Below, piece by piece: positions 43,420 to 51,920 of a stretch of 64,000 nucleotides of DNA; position 1 is the first letter of the stretch; the number at the start of each line of letters is the position of its first letter. Source of the DNA: AEGEAN-183 sp964342745 (GTDB taxonomy: Bacteria; Pseudomonadota; Gammaproteobacteria; Magnimaribacterales; Magnimaribacteraceae); assembly GCA_964342745.1 (NCBI GenBank), contig CAYFFW010000003.1, forward strand, positions 1 to 64,000. Reading direction: 5' to 3'. The notes under the pieces are model-generated. The model was given only the letters and a program-made list of their open reading frames with translations, did not search any database and was not told where the DNA came from. Position numbers and translations under genes: made by a program.

Positions 43420-44015
43420 TATGTAACTTCTCCGTCTTCACCAATAACAAGTACCTGTTCACTTTCATAATAGTGAGGAGGAACTGAAAGGTTTGTTGGA
43501 GCAGGTACCCCAGAATAAACTCTTCCAACTAAGTCAAACTTTGATCCATGGCAAGGACAGAAGAAACCCCCCTGCCAATCTGTATCAAAATCCGTAACAC
43601 CTAATTCAGGATAAAATTTAGGTGCACAAGAAAGATGAGTGCAAACAGCTTCCAAAACTACAATTTCTTCTCTTCTAGACCTATTAGAATTTCTAGCATA
43701 ATCTGGTTGTTGATCTTCTGTAGAGTCTGGGTCTGAAAGTCTAGAGAGGTTTTTATTTAGTGCTGCCAATGATTGATCTGTATGTCTAATTATATAAATA
43801 GGGATTCCTCTCCATTCAACTAACATCATTTCACCTTTTCCTAATTTACTAATATCTGCCTTCGCAGGAGCTCCAGCCGCTTTTGCTTGCTCACTAGGAT
43901 TAAATGCCGCTACAAAAGGAATTGCAGCTCCAATCACAGCACCAGTTCCAACAAAAGAAGTTGCAGCAATTAAGAACTTTCTTCTTCCTGGATTAGAAGG
44001 ATTCTTTGGCCGCAT
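43419..44015 (-). CDS. petA: Rieske iron-sulfur subunit of the bc1 complex
   Basis: 2Fe-2S protein that carries electrons from quinol to cytochrome c1. It has a twin-arginine signal/anchor (GRRKFLIAATSF, about 10-21). Cluster ligands are Cys125/His127 in VCTHLSCAP and Cys153/His156 in FCPCHGS, and the GRVYSGVPAPTNL loop follows. 198 aa. A charged insertion (about 92-116, DSTEDQQPDYARNSNRSR) precedes the cluster domain. First of petABC, two bases after rpsI. Confidence 0.97.
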   Translation of the reverse strand: MRPKNPSNPGRRKFLIAATSFVGTGAVIGAAIPFVAAFNPSEQAKAAGAPAKADISKLGKGEMMLVEWRGIPIYIIRHTDQSLAALNKNLSRLSDPDSTEDQQPDYARNSNRSRREEIVVLEAVCTHLSCAPKFYPELGVTDFDTDWQGGFFCPCHGSKFDLVGRVYSGVPAPTNLSVPPHYYESEQVLVIGEDGEVT

Positions 44016-44016
44016 G

Positions 44017-44403
44017 TTATCTTTTTGAATATTGTGGTCTTTTTCTTGCCTTTCTCAGTCCGACTTTCTTTCTTTCTACCTTTCTAGAGTCTCTTGTTAA
44101 AAAACCTTCCTTTTTGAGAGAAGATTTTAAACTCTCATCATATTGAACAAGAGCTCTAGCAATCCCAAGCTGTATAGCACCAGCCTGTCCAAAGCTACCT
44201 CCTCCTCGGACAGTAGCTTTAATGTCAACACCATCTGATAAGTTAACTGCTTCTAGAGGTTGTTTAACTACCATTCTAGCTACCTCTCTACCAAAGTAAT
44301 CTTCTAGTTTCTTCTTATTGACTGTTATTAAGCCGGAACCTTTAGCTAAAAAGACTCTAGCTTTAGATGTTTTTCTTCTACCTACTGTTACTATCTGGTT
44401 CAA
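44017..44403 (-). CDS. rpsI: 30S ribosomal protein S9
   Basis: Small-subunit protein whose C-terminal tail reaches the P-site tRNA. TVGRRKTSKARVFL and GGGSFGQAGAIQLGIARALVQYD are universal, and the tail ends RKARKRPQYSKR. 128 aa. Follows rplM by nine bases and leads directly into petABC. Confidence 0.98.
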   Translation of the reverse strand: MNQIVTVGRRKTSKARVFLAKGSGLITVNKKKLEDYFGREVARMVVKQPLEAVNLSDGVDIKATVRGGGSFGQAGAIQLGIARALVQYDESLKSSLKKEGFLTRDSRKVERKKVGLRKARKRPQYSKR

Positions 44404-44412
44404 TTTCTTCCC

Positions 44413-44841
44413 TTATATTTCTAGTTTATCTGGTTTTTGTGCTAAATGAGGATGCTCAGAGTTTCTGTAAACTTTAAGCTTAGTTAACATCTTCTTTCCT
44501 AGCTTACTTTTAGGTAACATACCTTTAACTGCAGATTTTATAGCGTCTTCTGGAGAACTCCTTAAAACTTCTTCTAAGGTCCTAGATTTGATACCTCCTG
44601 GATAGCCTGAATGTTTAAAATATTTCTTTTGATCTAGCTTACTGCCTGTTACGTGAATTTTATCAGCATTAATAACTACTATGTAGTCACCTAAATCAGC
44701 ATTTGGAGTATACTCAGGTTTATGCTTACCACTTAACCTCCGGGCAAGGGTGCTTGCTAAACGTCCAAGGGTTTTATCTTTAGCATCTACTAATATCCAA
44801 GATTCCTTTATATCTGACTGTTTAAAACTCTGGGTTTTCAT
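44413..44841 (-). CDS. rplM: 50S ribosomal protein L13
   Basis: Early-assembling large-subunit protein. WILVDAKDKTLGRLAS, the basic KHKPEYTPNADLGDYIVVINADKI block and KMLTKLKVYRNSEHPHLAQKP are family signatures. 142 aa, the exact E. coli length. First gene of the rplM-rpsI-petABC-sspA operon. Confidence 0.98.
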   Translation of the reverse strand: MKTQSFKQSDIKESWILVDAKDKTLGRLASTLARRLSGKHKPEYTPNADLGDYIVVINADKIHVTGSKLDQKKYFKHSGYPGGIKSRTLEEVLRSSPEDAIKSAVKGMLPKSKLGKKMLTKLKVYRNSEHPHLAQKPDKLEI

Positions 44842-44869
44842 GAAATTCCTACCTTAGGAAAGCGCGCGC

Positions 44870-44899
44870 ATTTTAATCTACCTAATGGGGTAGACACAA
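44870..44899 (-). promoter_or_regulatory. rplM promoter with GC-rich discriminator and a palindromic spacer
   Basis: Minus strand TTGTGT (44894-44899), 18-base spacer, TAAAAT (44870-44875), then GCGCGCGC at the start site. The spacer contains a perfect CTACC-N6-GGTAG palindrome (44878-44893). The discriminator suggests stringent control. The palindrome could be an operator, or a stem only by chance. Confidence 0.68.
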
Positions 44900-44983
44900 C
44901 ATTAACTTAATAAATATTAATAGTTAAAAATACAAGAAGTTGTTTTCCTTTTTTATTTAAACTCAATATATTAACCTTAAACC

Positions 44984-46066
44984 ATGGACTACCTTGATTT
45001 AAAGAAATATTTACCTTATTTAGCTTCAATATTTTTTGGTGCTGTCCTGGGTATCTTAATTTTTTTAATTTTTGGACTTCAAGATCAAAGCGAGGAGAAA
45101 GTAGAACCTAATAGTCTGTTAAAAATAGCTTCTTTTAATGAAGCAGTTAACAAGGCATCTTCTTCTGTAGTAAACATATATAGCAGTGTAATTGTAGATA
45201 ATAATAGATCTCAACTTCCTTTTTCTGAAAGGTTTAATTCAATATTTGGTTTAAATAAATCGAGAATTCAATCTAGCCTAGGGTCTGGAGTTATTCTTTA
45301 TGAAAGTGGTTATATTCTTACTAATCAGCATGTAATAGGAGATAAAAGCCTAGGTATTACAGTTGAGTTACCTAGTGGGAGAAAGGAGGAAGCTAAAATT
45401 ATAGGCATAGATAAAGGAACTGATTTAGCGGTATTAAAAATAAATCAAAATGAAGAGTTATCTTCTATGGAGATAGGAAATTCAGATAGCCTAAAAATAG
45501 GAGATATTGTTTTGGCTATAGGTAACCCATATGGCTTGGGGCAATCAGTGAGTATGGGCATAGTAAGTGCCACAGGAAGAGAATTTAATAATCCGTATTC
45601 AGATTATATTCAGACAGATGCAGCTATAAATAGAGGTAATTCTGGGGGAGCTTTAATTGACGCAACAGGTCGATTAGTTGGAATAAACACTCTAATAAGA
45701 AGCAGCTCTGGAGGATCGGAAGGAATTGGTCTGGCTATACCTTCTTTGAAAGTAATAGAGATTGTCAATGATCTAATACAGTTTGGTGAAGTTAGGCGAG
45801 GTTGGTTAGGTTTTGGTATAGATAGACGAATATTGTCTAGAGAAAATAAACTAAGTATTAGCTATATATATCCAAATGGTCCGGCTAAGAAAGCAAAATT
45901 ACAGGAAGGAGATTTGATAGTTGAAATAAATGGACAAAAATCTTCGTACTCTCTTTTATTCCAAGAATTTGCGAGATCAAAACCAGGCACTGTCATTAAA
46001 CTTAAAATTTTAAGAGATTATAGTTACCTTGATATTGATCTTCTTACTTCAAGGATGCCAAACTAA
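44984..46066 (+). CDS. degS: DegS/AlgW-type periplasmic serine protease
   Basis: Membrane-anchored HtrA protease; in relatives it senses misfolded outer-membrane proteins and starts cleavage of the anti-sigma factor RseA. One N-terminal membrane helix (about 12-32), trypsin-like triad His116 (TNQHV), Asp147 (TDLAV) and Ser220 (NRGNSGG), and a single PDZ domain (about 265-350), which is the DegS rather than DegP/Q layout. 360 aa. Its stop overlaps the hisD stop. Pseudomonas also has algW beside hisD. Confidence 0.93.
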   Translation: MDYLDLKKYLPYLASIFFGAVLGILIFLIFGLQDQSEEKVEPNSLLKIASFNEAVNKASSSVVNIYSSVIVDNNRSQLPFSERFNSIFGLNKSRIQSSLGSGVILYESGYILTNQHVIGDKSLGITVELPSGRKEEAKIIGIDKGTDLAVLKINQNEELSSMEIGNSDSLKIGDIVLAIGNPYGLGQSVSMGIVSATGREFNNPYSDYIQTDAAINRGNSGGALIDATGRLVGINTLIRSSSGGSEGIGLAIPSLKVIEIVNDLIQFGEVRRGWLGFGIDRRILSRENKLSISYIYPNGPAKKAKLQEGDLIVEINGQKSSYSLLFQEFARSKPGTVIKLKILRDYSYLDIDLLTSRMPN

Positions 46067-47367
46067 ATTGGCTTTTTTCTCTCATTTAATGAAAGAGAGT
46101 GTGCTGTAAGACCTTCTGCTTCAGCAATAACTGATGCATGATGTATAAGCTCATTAAAACCTTCTGTATCAATGTCTGGATTTAAATGAATATAAGCAGA
46201 TGAAATCAAGAAATCCTCCTTTCTTAAAATCGAAGTAAACCTTGAAGTCCCCATTGTAGGTAAAATGTGACTAGGTCCTAACACATAATCAGAGAGACCA
46301 TTAGCCGAATCCTCTCCAACCAATATAGCTCCTGCTGATTTAACTAACTTTTTTAACTTATTAGCCTCTGAGCAAACTAAATGTAGATGTTCTGGTGCTA
46401 ACTTATTTGCTATAGAGATAGATTCAATATTGTCTATTGCTTTTACTAACAGTCCATAATTACTTAGAGATTTCTCTATAACTTTTTTTCTTTGAAGTAA
46501 TGGAAGTGTCTCTTTAATGTAATCTTGAACTTTTTCAATTAAATGCATATCTGATGAAATTAATATGGTACAGGCATGTTCGTCATGTTCTGCTTGAGCC
46601 ATTAAATCTAGAGCAATTGTTCTTGGATTAGATGTTTTATCTGCTACTACAACTAATTCAGATGGTCCTGCTATCATATCTACTCCAACCTCTCCAAATA
46701 ATAGTTTTTTAGCCTCAGAAACATATTTATTTCCTGGACCTATAATCTTTTGAACTCTTGGTATAGTTTCACTTCCATATGTAAATGCAGCTATTGCCTG
46801 TGCACCTCCAATAGAAAAAACTTTATCTATACCAGCTATAGAACAGGCAGCAAGAACTAGATCATTAGGTTTATTGTTCATAAATGGAGTAGTTAAATAA
46901 ATCTCATTTACTCCTGCAGCTTTTGCAGGAGCTGAAGCCATAAGAACAGTTGAAGGATAGGAGGCCTTGCCTCCGGGTGCATATATAAGGACTTTTTGTA
47001 AGGCTCTTACATACTGACTTACCTCCTCATTAATATTTTTTTCTCTATGGTTAAAATCTTCACTATAAAATTTAGCAATCCTATTAAAAGAAAAATTCAG
47101 AGCCTCTATCACCTTCTTTTCAACTTTCTTAGTGGATCTTTGAATTTCTTCCTTATCAATTACTAGTTCTTGTGAAATTTTGACGTTTCTATCATCTAAC
47201 TTATTGGTTAGATTGATTATGGCCTTATCGCCCCCTATTTTTACCTTATTAATAATCCTTAGAACTTCTTTAGATAAATCTGAATTAAATGATATTCTAT
47301 TATCAAGATAATCCTTAAATCCTTTTAAGAATTCTTTTTCTTCGCTATCTAATTTAAACCCGAACAT
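46063..47367 (-). CDS. hisD: Histidinol dehydrogenase
   Basis: NAD-dependent oxidation of L-histidinol to histidine, the last two steps of the pathway. YAPGGKASYPSTVLMASAPAKAAGV (about 129-153), GPGNKYVSEAKK, GPSELVVVAD, AQAEHDEHACTILI and NGLSDYVLGPSHILPT contain the zinc and substrate ligands. 434 aa. Follows hisG by seven bases; hisC, usually next, is absent from this site. Confidence 0.97.
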   Translation of the reverse strand: MFGFKLDSEEKEFLKGFKDYLDNRISFNSDLSKEVLRIINKVKIGGDKAIINLTNKLDDRNVKISQELVIDKEEIQRSTKKVEKKVIEALNFSFNRIAKFYSEDFNHREKNINEEVSQYVRALQKVLIYAPGGKASYPSTVLMASAPAKAAGVNEIYLTTPFMNNKPNDLVLAACSIAGIDKVFSIGGAQAIAAFTYGSETIPRVQKIIGPGNKYVSEAKKLLFGEVGVDMIAGPSELVVVADKTSNPRTIALDLMAQAEHDEHACTILISSDMHLIEKVQDYIKETLPLLQRKKVIEKSLSNYGLLVKAIDNIESISIANKLAPEHLHLVCSEANKLKKLVKSAGAILVGEDSANGLSDYVLGPSHILPTMGTSRFTSILRKEDFLISSAYIHLNPDIDTEGFNELIHHASVIAEAEGLTAHSLSLNERKKPI

Positions 47368-47374
47368 AAAAAAA

Positions 47375-47998
47375 CTAGTTAAATGAAGACATAAAATCTT
47401 CTATAAGATTTTTCTTAGTTTTTAAGCTGGCTATATTGGCAATCAATCTAGTAGAGATATCTCTTACTACTTCTATTTCTTTTAGACCATTTTCTTTCAA
47501 GGTCTTTCCAGAATCTACTAAATCAATAATCACATCAGATAACCCCATTTCTGGAGCTATTTCTTGCGAACCATGTAAATAAATGATGTCTGACTGAAGT
47601 CCTTTTTCTTCTAGAAAGGTCTTTGCTATATTTGGGTATTTTGTTGCCACTTTCAACTTTGACTTTCTATTAAAATTTAGACTTTTAGCAGCCAAAGAAA
47701 GCCTACACTTACATATAGATAAATCTTCAAGCTCTATAAACTCTTCAGATTCCTTTTCCATAATAATATCTTTACCAACTATACCTAAATGAGCTATACC
47801 TGAAGAAACATAGGTAGGAATATCCCAACCCCTCACAACAAGGACTTTGATGTTAGGAGTATTCGTATCAATTAGTATTTTTCTAGTTTTCTTAGGGTTT
47901 TTCTTTAATTGAAACCTTGTCTCTTTTATTAAATCTAAGAATTTATCTAAAACTCTACCCTTTTGAATTGCAATTATTAATTCTGGTAATTCTTTCAT
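47375..47998 (-). CDS. hisG: ATP phosphoribosyltransferase, short (HisZ-dependent) form
   Basis: First step of histidine synthesis: ATP + PRPP to phosphoribosyl-ATP. The 207 aa have LIIAIQKGRVLDKFLDLI, VRGWDIPTYVSSGIAHLGIVGKDII and the PRPP loop DVIIDLVDSGKTLKENGL. The C-terminal regulatory ACT-like domain of long HisG is absent, so a HisZ partner is expected elsewhere. Three bases after murA. Confidence 0.95.
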   Translation of the reverse strand: MKELPELIIAIQKGRVLDKFLDLIKETRFQLKKNPKKTRKILIDTNTPNIKVLVVRGWDIPTYVSSGIAHLGIVGKDIIMEKESEEFIELEDLSICKCRLSLAAKSLNFNRKSKLKVATKYPNIAKTFLEEKGLQSDIIYLHGSQEIAPEMGLSDVIIDLVDSGKTLKENGLKEIEVVRDISTRLIANIASLKTKKNLIEDFMSSFN

Positions 47999-48001
47999 TT
48001 T

Positions 48002-49261
48002 TTAAGAAATCCTTTCTATATCTGCTCCTAGAATATTTAATTTTTCTTCTATTCTTTCGTAACCTCTATCTATATGATAAATACGGTCAATTTGTGTTGT
48101 TCCTTCAGCTACTAAACCAGCTAAAACTAAGCTAGCAGAAGCTCTAAGGTCTGTAGCCATTACTGGAGCTCCTATCAAATTCTTTGCTCCTTCGATGATA
48201 GCTGTATTTCCTCTTAAAGAAATTTTTCCTCCCATTCGGACTATCTCTTGAACATGCATAAATCTGTTTTCAAATATATTCTCAGTTACTGTAGAGGTTC
48301 CCTCTGCAATAGAATTTAGAGCAATAAATTGAGCCTGCATATCTGTAGGAAAAGAAGGATAGGGCCCTGTACTTAAGCTTGTAGCTATTGGTCTTTCTTT
48401 TTCCATTTTTAGAGAAAGCCAGTCCTCACCAGATTCGATGGTAGCTCCAACTTCCTTTAATTTACTAACAACAGATTCTACTGAATCAGGTCTACTTCCT
48501 CTTATTTTTATGTGTCCACCTGTCATAGCTACAGCAGTTAAGTAAGTAGCTGTTTCAACTCTATCGGGCATGACTGAAAAATTACACCCCTGTAATGTTT
48601 CGACGCCTTCTATAATAATCTGATCTGTTCCTTGGCCTTTAATATCAGCTCCCATTTGATTCAGACAAAGAGCTAAATCAACAACCTCTGGTTCTTTAGC
48701 CGCATTATTTATTTTAGTTGTTCCTTCTGCTAAGGAAGCAGCCATTATTACGTTCTCAGTTGCAGTTACGCTCACTGGATCAAAATCTATTGTTGTTCCT
48801 TTAAGTCTGCCTTTTACTTCGGCATTTATATAGCCTGCTTCTAAAGAAATTGTTGCTCCCATACTTCTCATGGCATCAATGTGAAGATTTACTGGCCTAC
48901 TACCAATAGCACATCCTCCGGGAAGTGCGACTTTGGCTTTCTTAAATTTAGAAAGTAAGGGACCAAGAACTAATACAGATGCTCTCATGGTTTTAACTAG
49001 TTCATATCTAGCATTTAGATTTTTAATTGAAGAAGAGTCAATAAAAACGTCCATATCCTCATTAAGCATTATCTCTATTCCCATAGAGCCTAAGAGTTCG
49101 ATCATAGTTGTGACATCATTCAAATGAGGTAAATTACCTACTTTCATAGGAGAATCAGCTAATAAAGAAGCTGCTAAAATTGGCAAAGCAGAATTTTTTG
49201 CACCTGAAGCAAATATCTCTCCTACCAATTGATTCCTACCTTTTATTAAGAGCTTATCCAT
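48002..49261 (-). CDS. murA: MurA, UDP-GlcNAc enolpyruvyl transferase
   Basis: First committed step of peptidoglycan synthesis. NSALPILAASLLADSP near 23-38, the fosfomycin-target Cys117 in LPGGCAIGSRPV, and TDMQAQFIALNSIAEGTSTVTENIFENRF (about 305-333) are intact. 419 aa, same as E. coli. ibaG/yrbA, usually next to murA, is not present; mlaC precedes by 12 bases. Confidence 0.98.
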   Translation of the reverse strand: MDKLLIKGRNQLVGEIFASGAKNSALPILAASLLADSPMKVGNLPHLNDVTTMIELLGSMGIEIMLNEDMDVFIDSSSIKNLNARYELVKTMRASVLVLGPLLSKFKKAKVALPGGCAIGSRPVNLHIDAMRSMGATISLEAGYINAEVKGRLKGTTIDFDPVSVTATENVIMAASLAEGTTKINNAAKEPEVVDLALCLNQMGADIKGQGTDQIIIEGVETLQGCNFSVMPDRVETATYLTAVAMTGGHIKIRGSRPDSVESVVSKLKEVGATIESGEDWLSLKMEKERPIATSLSTGPYPSFPTDMQAQFIALNSIAEGTSTVTENIFENRFMHVQEIVRMGGKISLRGNTAIIEGAKNLIGAPVMATDLRASASLVLAGLVAEGTTQIDRIYHIDRGYERIEEKLNILGADIERIS

Positions 49262-49273
49262 GTTTAAGTTTAA

Positions 49274-49879
49274 TTAAATTGAAGTTATCCACTTATCAAT
49301 TACCACATCCATATCATTATCTTCAGTTTTCATAAGAGAGTAGAACTGATTTCTAAATGTTAATCCAAGATTAACCCCATTTATAACAATATTGATAAGC
49401 TTCCACTTTCCATTTTCATTTAAATACATGTCATAGGTAGCAGGATAAACCTTTGTAGAGGTAACAATCTTGAGAAAAACTTTTTCTTTTTTACTTTTAC
49501 TAGACTTCATTGATTCAGGTGAAACTATTATTTCTTCATCTTTAAATTCAGCAAGTGTCTTTGAATAAGTCCTTAAAAGGCTTCTTTCGAAGACTTCTGT
49601 GAATCTCATTATTTGATCTTTAGTAGCCAATTTATAGTGTTTACCCATTACATTTCTTGATATTCTTTTAAAATCGACTAAAGGTTGTAAAGAAGATGAA
49701 ATTGCATCTATGAATTCATCAGGGTTCTCTATGTAAACTGATTGCTTTTCTTTAACTACTTTAACAATATCCGCATGTATTTTTTCAACATACTCAGGAG
49801 AACTCTCGCCACTTACTGTCAATGTAAACAATAAATTTATGCAGAAAATTAAACTAATAAAAGAAAAGTGTTGTCTCAT
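49274..49879 (-). CDS. mlaC: MlaC-like periplasmic phospholipid-binding protein, without its usual mla neighbours
   Basis: Shuttle protein of retrograde phospholipid transport between MlaA at the outer membrane and MlaFEDB at the inner membrane. Signal peptide about 1-24. The Ttg2D/MlaC domain covers about 35-190, with VDFKRISRNVMGKHYKLATKDQIMRFTEVFERSLLRTYSKTL and YDMYLNENGKWKLINIVINGVNLG as typical blocks. 201 aa. mlaF, E, D and B, normally upstream, are absent here; the divergent gene is a CaCA antiporter. Confidence 0.92.
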   Translation of the reverse strand: MRQHFSFISLIFCINLLFTLTVSGESSPEYVEKIHADIVKVVKEKQSVYIENPDEFIDAISSSLQPLVDFKRISRNVMGKHYKLATKDQIMRFTEVFERSLLRTYSKTLAEFKDEEIIVSPESMKSSKSKKEKVFLKIVTSTKVYPATYDMYLNENGKWKLINIVINGVNLGLTFRNQFYSLMKTEDNDMDVVIDKWITSI

Positions 49880-49919
49880 AGTATAGGGAGATAATTAGAG
49901 CTATATGAATTTTGAAGTT

Positions 49920-49928
49920 ATTATATCA
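49920..49928 (-). promoter_or_regulatory. Extended -10 promoter for mlaC-murA-hisG-hisD
   Basis: Minus strand TGATATAAT: a perfect TATAAT (49920-49925) with the TGn extension, about 40 bases before the mlaC start. No convincing -35 is seen at the standard distance. Confidence 0.55.
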
Positions 49929-49980
49929 CCTGCTTTAAACAACCTTAGTGAATTAAAGTTCATTCTTTGAGAACCTTTAA

Positions 49981-50925
49981 GTGAGTATTTTAACCATTTT
50001 TTATATAGTAACTGGAATAGTGCTTGTATGGGTTAGTGCTGAAAAACTTGAAAAATATTCTGTTCTAGCTTCGAATAAATATGGCATATCACCCTTCCTT
50101 ATTGGTTCAACAATCATAGCTTTTGGAACTTCAGCTCCTGAGATACTTACAAGTTTCTTTGCAGCTTTAGAGAATAAACCTTTAATGGTAGTTGGGAATG
50201 TAATTGGTTCCAATGTGGCAAACATAGCTTTAGTTTTTGGTCTAACTTTAGGGGTATTATTTTACAAAAATAAGGTTTTCTCTTCTGTTAAAGAAATATC
50301 ACTAAATTTGATTATTCTTATTGTTTCTACACTTATAGTTTGTCTGGTTTTATTTTTTAATCCTTTTTCTAAATTATCTTCTTTGCTTCTTATTTCTTCG
50401 TTGATTGTAGTTATTCTTATCTGGTACAAAGCAGATACCGTAAGTGACTTTCAGGTTGAAGAGCTAAAGGAAGAGCATTTAATTCTTAAATTATTAATGT
50501 CTATTTTCTTTTTAGTTCTGGCTGCTTGGCTTATAACCCGGGGAGCTTTAGATCTATTAGTTAGCTTTGGTGCAGGAGAGCTGTTTATAGGTTTTACAGT
50601 TTTAGCAATTGGTACCAGCATCCCTGAAATAGCTGCTTCACTTGCTTTGGCTTTAAAAGGAAGAAATGAAACTGTTGCTGGAACTCTTATAGGCTCAAAT
50701 ATCTTTAATGGTCTTTTAGTATTAGCGATTCCTGGAATCATGGGTACATATACAAATTTTAATTACATAAAATGGGTTCCTCTTTTGGGCCTACTTTTAT
50801 TTGTAACTGTTATATTTTGTCTTTATATCTTCCTTAGAATTAAAGAACCTAAAAGAGCTAGTATATCTATATGTATTTTATTGTTTATAAGTTATTTCAT
50901 ATCATTATCATTAGCTTACACTTAG
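49981..50925 (+). CDS. yrbG: CaCA-family sodium/calcium antiporter (YrbG-like)
   Basis: Inner-membrane cation/Ca2+ exchanger of about ten helices with the two inverted alpha repeats: GSTIIAFGTSAPEILTSFF plus GNVIGSNVANIAL (about 41-81), and GFTVLAIGTSIPEIAASLALAL plus GTLIGSNIFNGLLVL (about 200-250). 314 aa. Starts with GTG. It heads the kdsD-lptC-lptB-rpoN operon, as yrbG does in E. coli. Confidence 0.93.
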   Translation: MSILTIFYIVTGIVLVWVSAEKLEKYSVLASNKYGISPFLIGSTIIAFGTSAPEILTSFFAALENKPLMVVGNVIGSNVANIALVFGLTLGVLFYKNKVFSSVKEISLNLIILIVSTLIVCLVLFFNPFSKLSSLLLISSLIVVILIWYKADTVSDFQVEELKEEHLILKLLMSIFFLVLAAWLITRGALDLLVSFGAGELFIGFTVLAIGTSIPEIAASLALALKGRNETVAGTLIGSNIFNGLLVLAIPGIMGTYTNFNYIKWVPLLGLLLFVTVIFCLYIFLRIKEPKRASISICILLFISYFISLSLAYT

Positions 50926-50943
50926 ATAATTAGAAAGAATGCT

Positions 50944-51912
50944 ATGAAGAAAAAAAATCATGTTACATCAGCTAAAAGGACACTTAATATTGAGGCTAAG
51001 GCCTTAAAAAAACTTTCTGAAAACTTAGACCCTAATTTTTCTAAGATATGTGAAGCAATTCTTAAGTCAAAAGGTAAGATAATTACTATAGGGGTAGGTA
51101 AATCAGGTCATATAGCTCAAAAAATATCAGCTACCCTTTCAAGCACAGGATCTCCTTCTTACTTCATACATGCAACTGAGGCACTTCATGGGGATATGGG
51201 TATGATATCTAAAGCTGACTGCATTTTAGTGTTTTCCCATTCTGGAGAATCTAAAGAAGTGGTCAGTTTGATACCCTCTTTGAAAGGTATTGGATGTAAG
51301 GTCTTTTCTGTGACTGGTCCAACTGAATCTACAATAGCAAAAAAAACTGACATTAATATTTCAACTGGGGTCTTTAAAGAAGCTTGCCCTTTAGACCTAG
51401 CACCCACTTCAAGTACCACAGCAGCTTTAGCTTTAGGGGATGCCTTAGCAATTGCTTTGCTTGAAAGCAAAAAATTTAGCCCTGAAGATTTTGCTAAATC
51501 TCACCCTGGAGGAAAATTGGGTAAAAAATTAACTTTAAAAGTAAAAGATATTATGAATAAAGGAAAAAGCCTGCCTTCTGTAACTCCAAATACACCACTT
51601 TCAGAAGCTTTAGTAGAAATTTCAAATAAAGGCCTTGGGATAGTACTTGTCATTGAAAAAAGGAAACTCAAAGGAGTTTTTACCGATGGTGATTTAAGAA
51701 GAACGATTGAATTAAAGAAAGATATTCACAAAACTAAGATATCCTCAGTTATGTCCAAGAATGCAAAAACTATCCAAGAGTTTTCTTTAGCTGCAAAAGC
51801 TATAGACCTAATGGAAAAGAATAATATATATGTATTAGTTGTCTTGAACTCCTCGAACAGCCCTGTTGGCGTTTTACGTATGCATGATTTGATGCAATCA
51901 GGCTTAGTTTAA
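50944..51912 (+). CDS. kdsD: KdsD, arabinose 5-phosphate isomerase
   Basis: Converts ribulose 5-phosphate to arabinose 5-phosphate for KDO synthesis. SIS domain (about 28-175, with GVGKSGHIAQKISATLSSTGSPS and HGDMGMI and FSHSGESKEV) followed by two CBS domains (about 205-322). SHPGGKLGKKL links the two. 322 aa. kdsC, the KDO-8-P phosphatase usually next, is missing. Confidence 0.96.
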   Translation: MKKKNHVTSAKRTLNIEAKALKKLSENLDPNFSKICEAILKSKGKIITIGVGKSGHIAQKISATLSSTGSPSYFIHATEALHGDMGMISKADCILVFSHSGESKEVVSLIPSLKGIGCKVFSVTGPTESTIAKKTDINISTGVFKEACPLDLAPTSSTTAALALGDALAIALLESKKFSPEDFAKSHPGGKLGKKLTLKVKDIMNKGKSLPSVTPNTPLSEALVEISNKGLGIVLVIEKRKLKGVFTDGDLRRTIELKKDIHKTKISSVMSKNAKTIQEFSLAAKAIDLMEKNNIYVLVVLNSSNSPVGVLRMHDLMQSGLV

Positions 51913-51920
51913 AATTTTAA

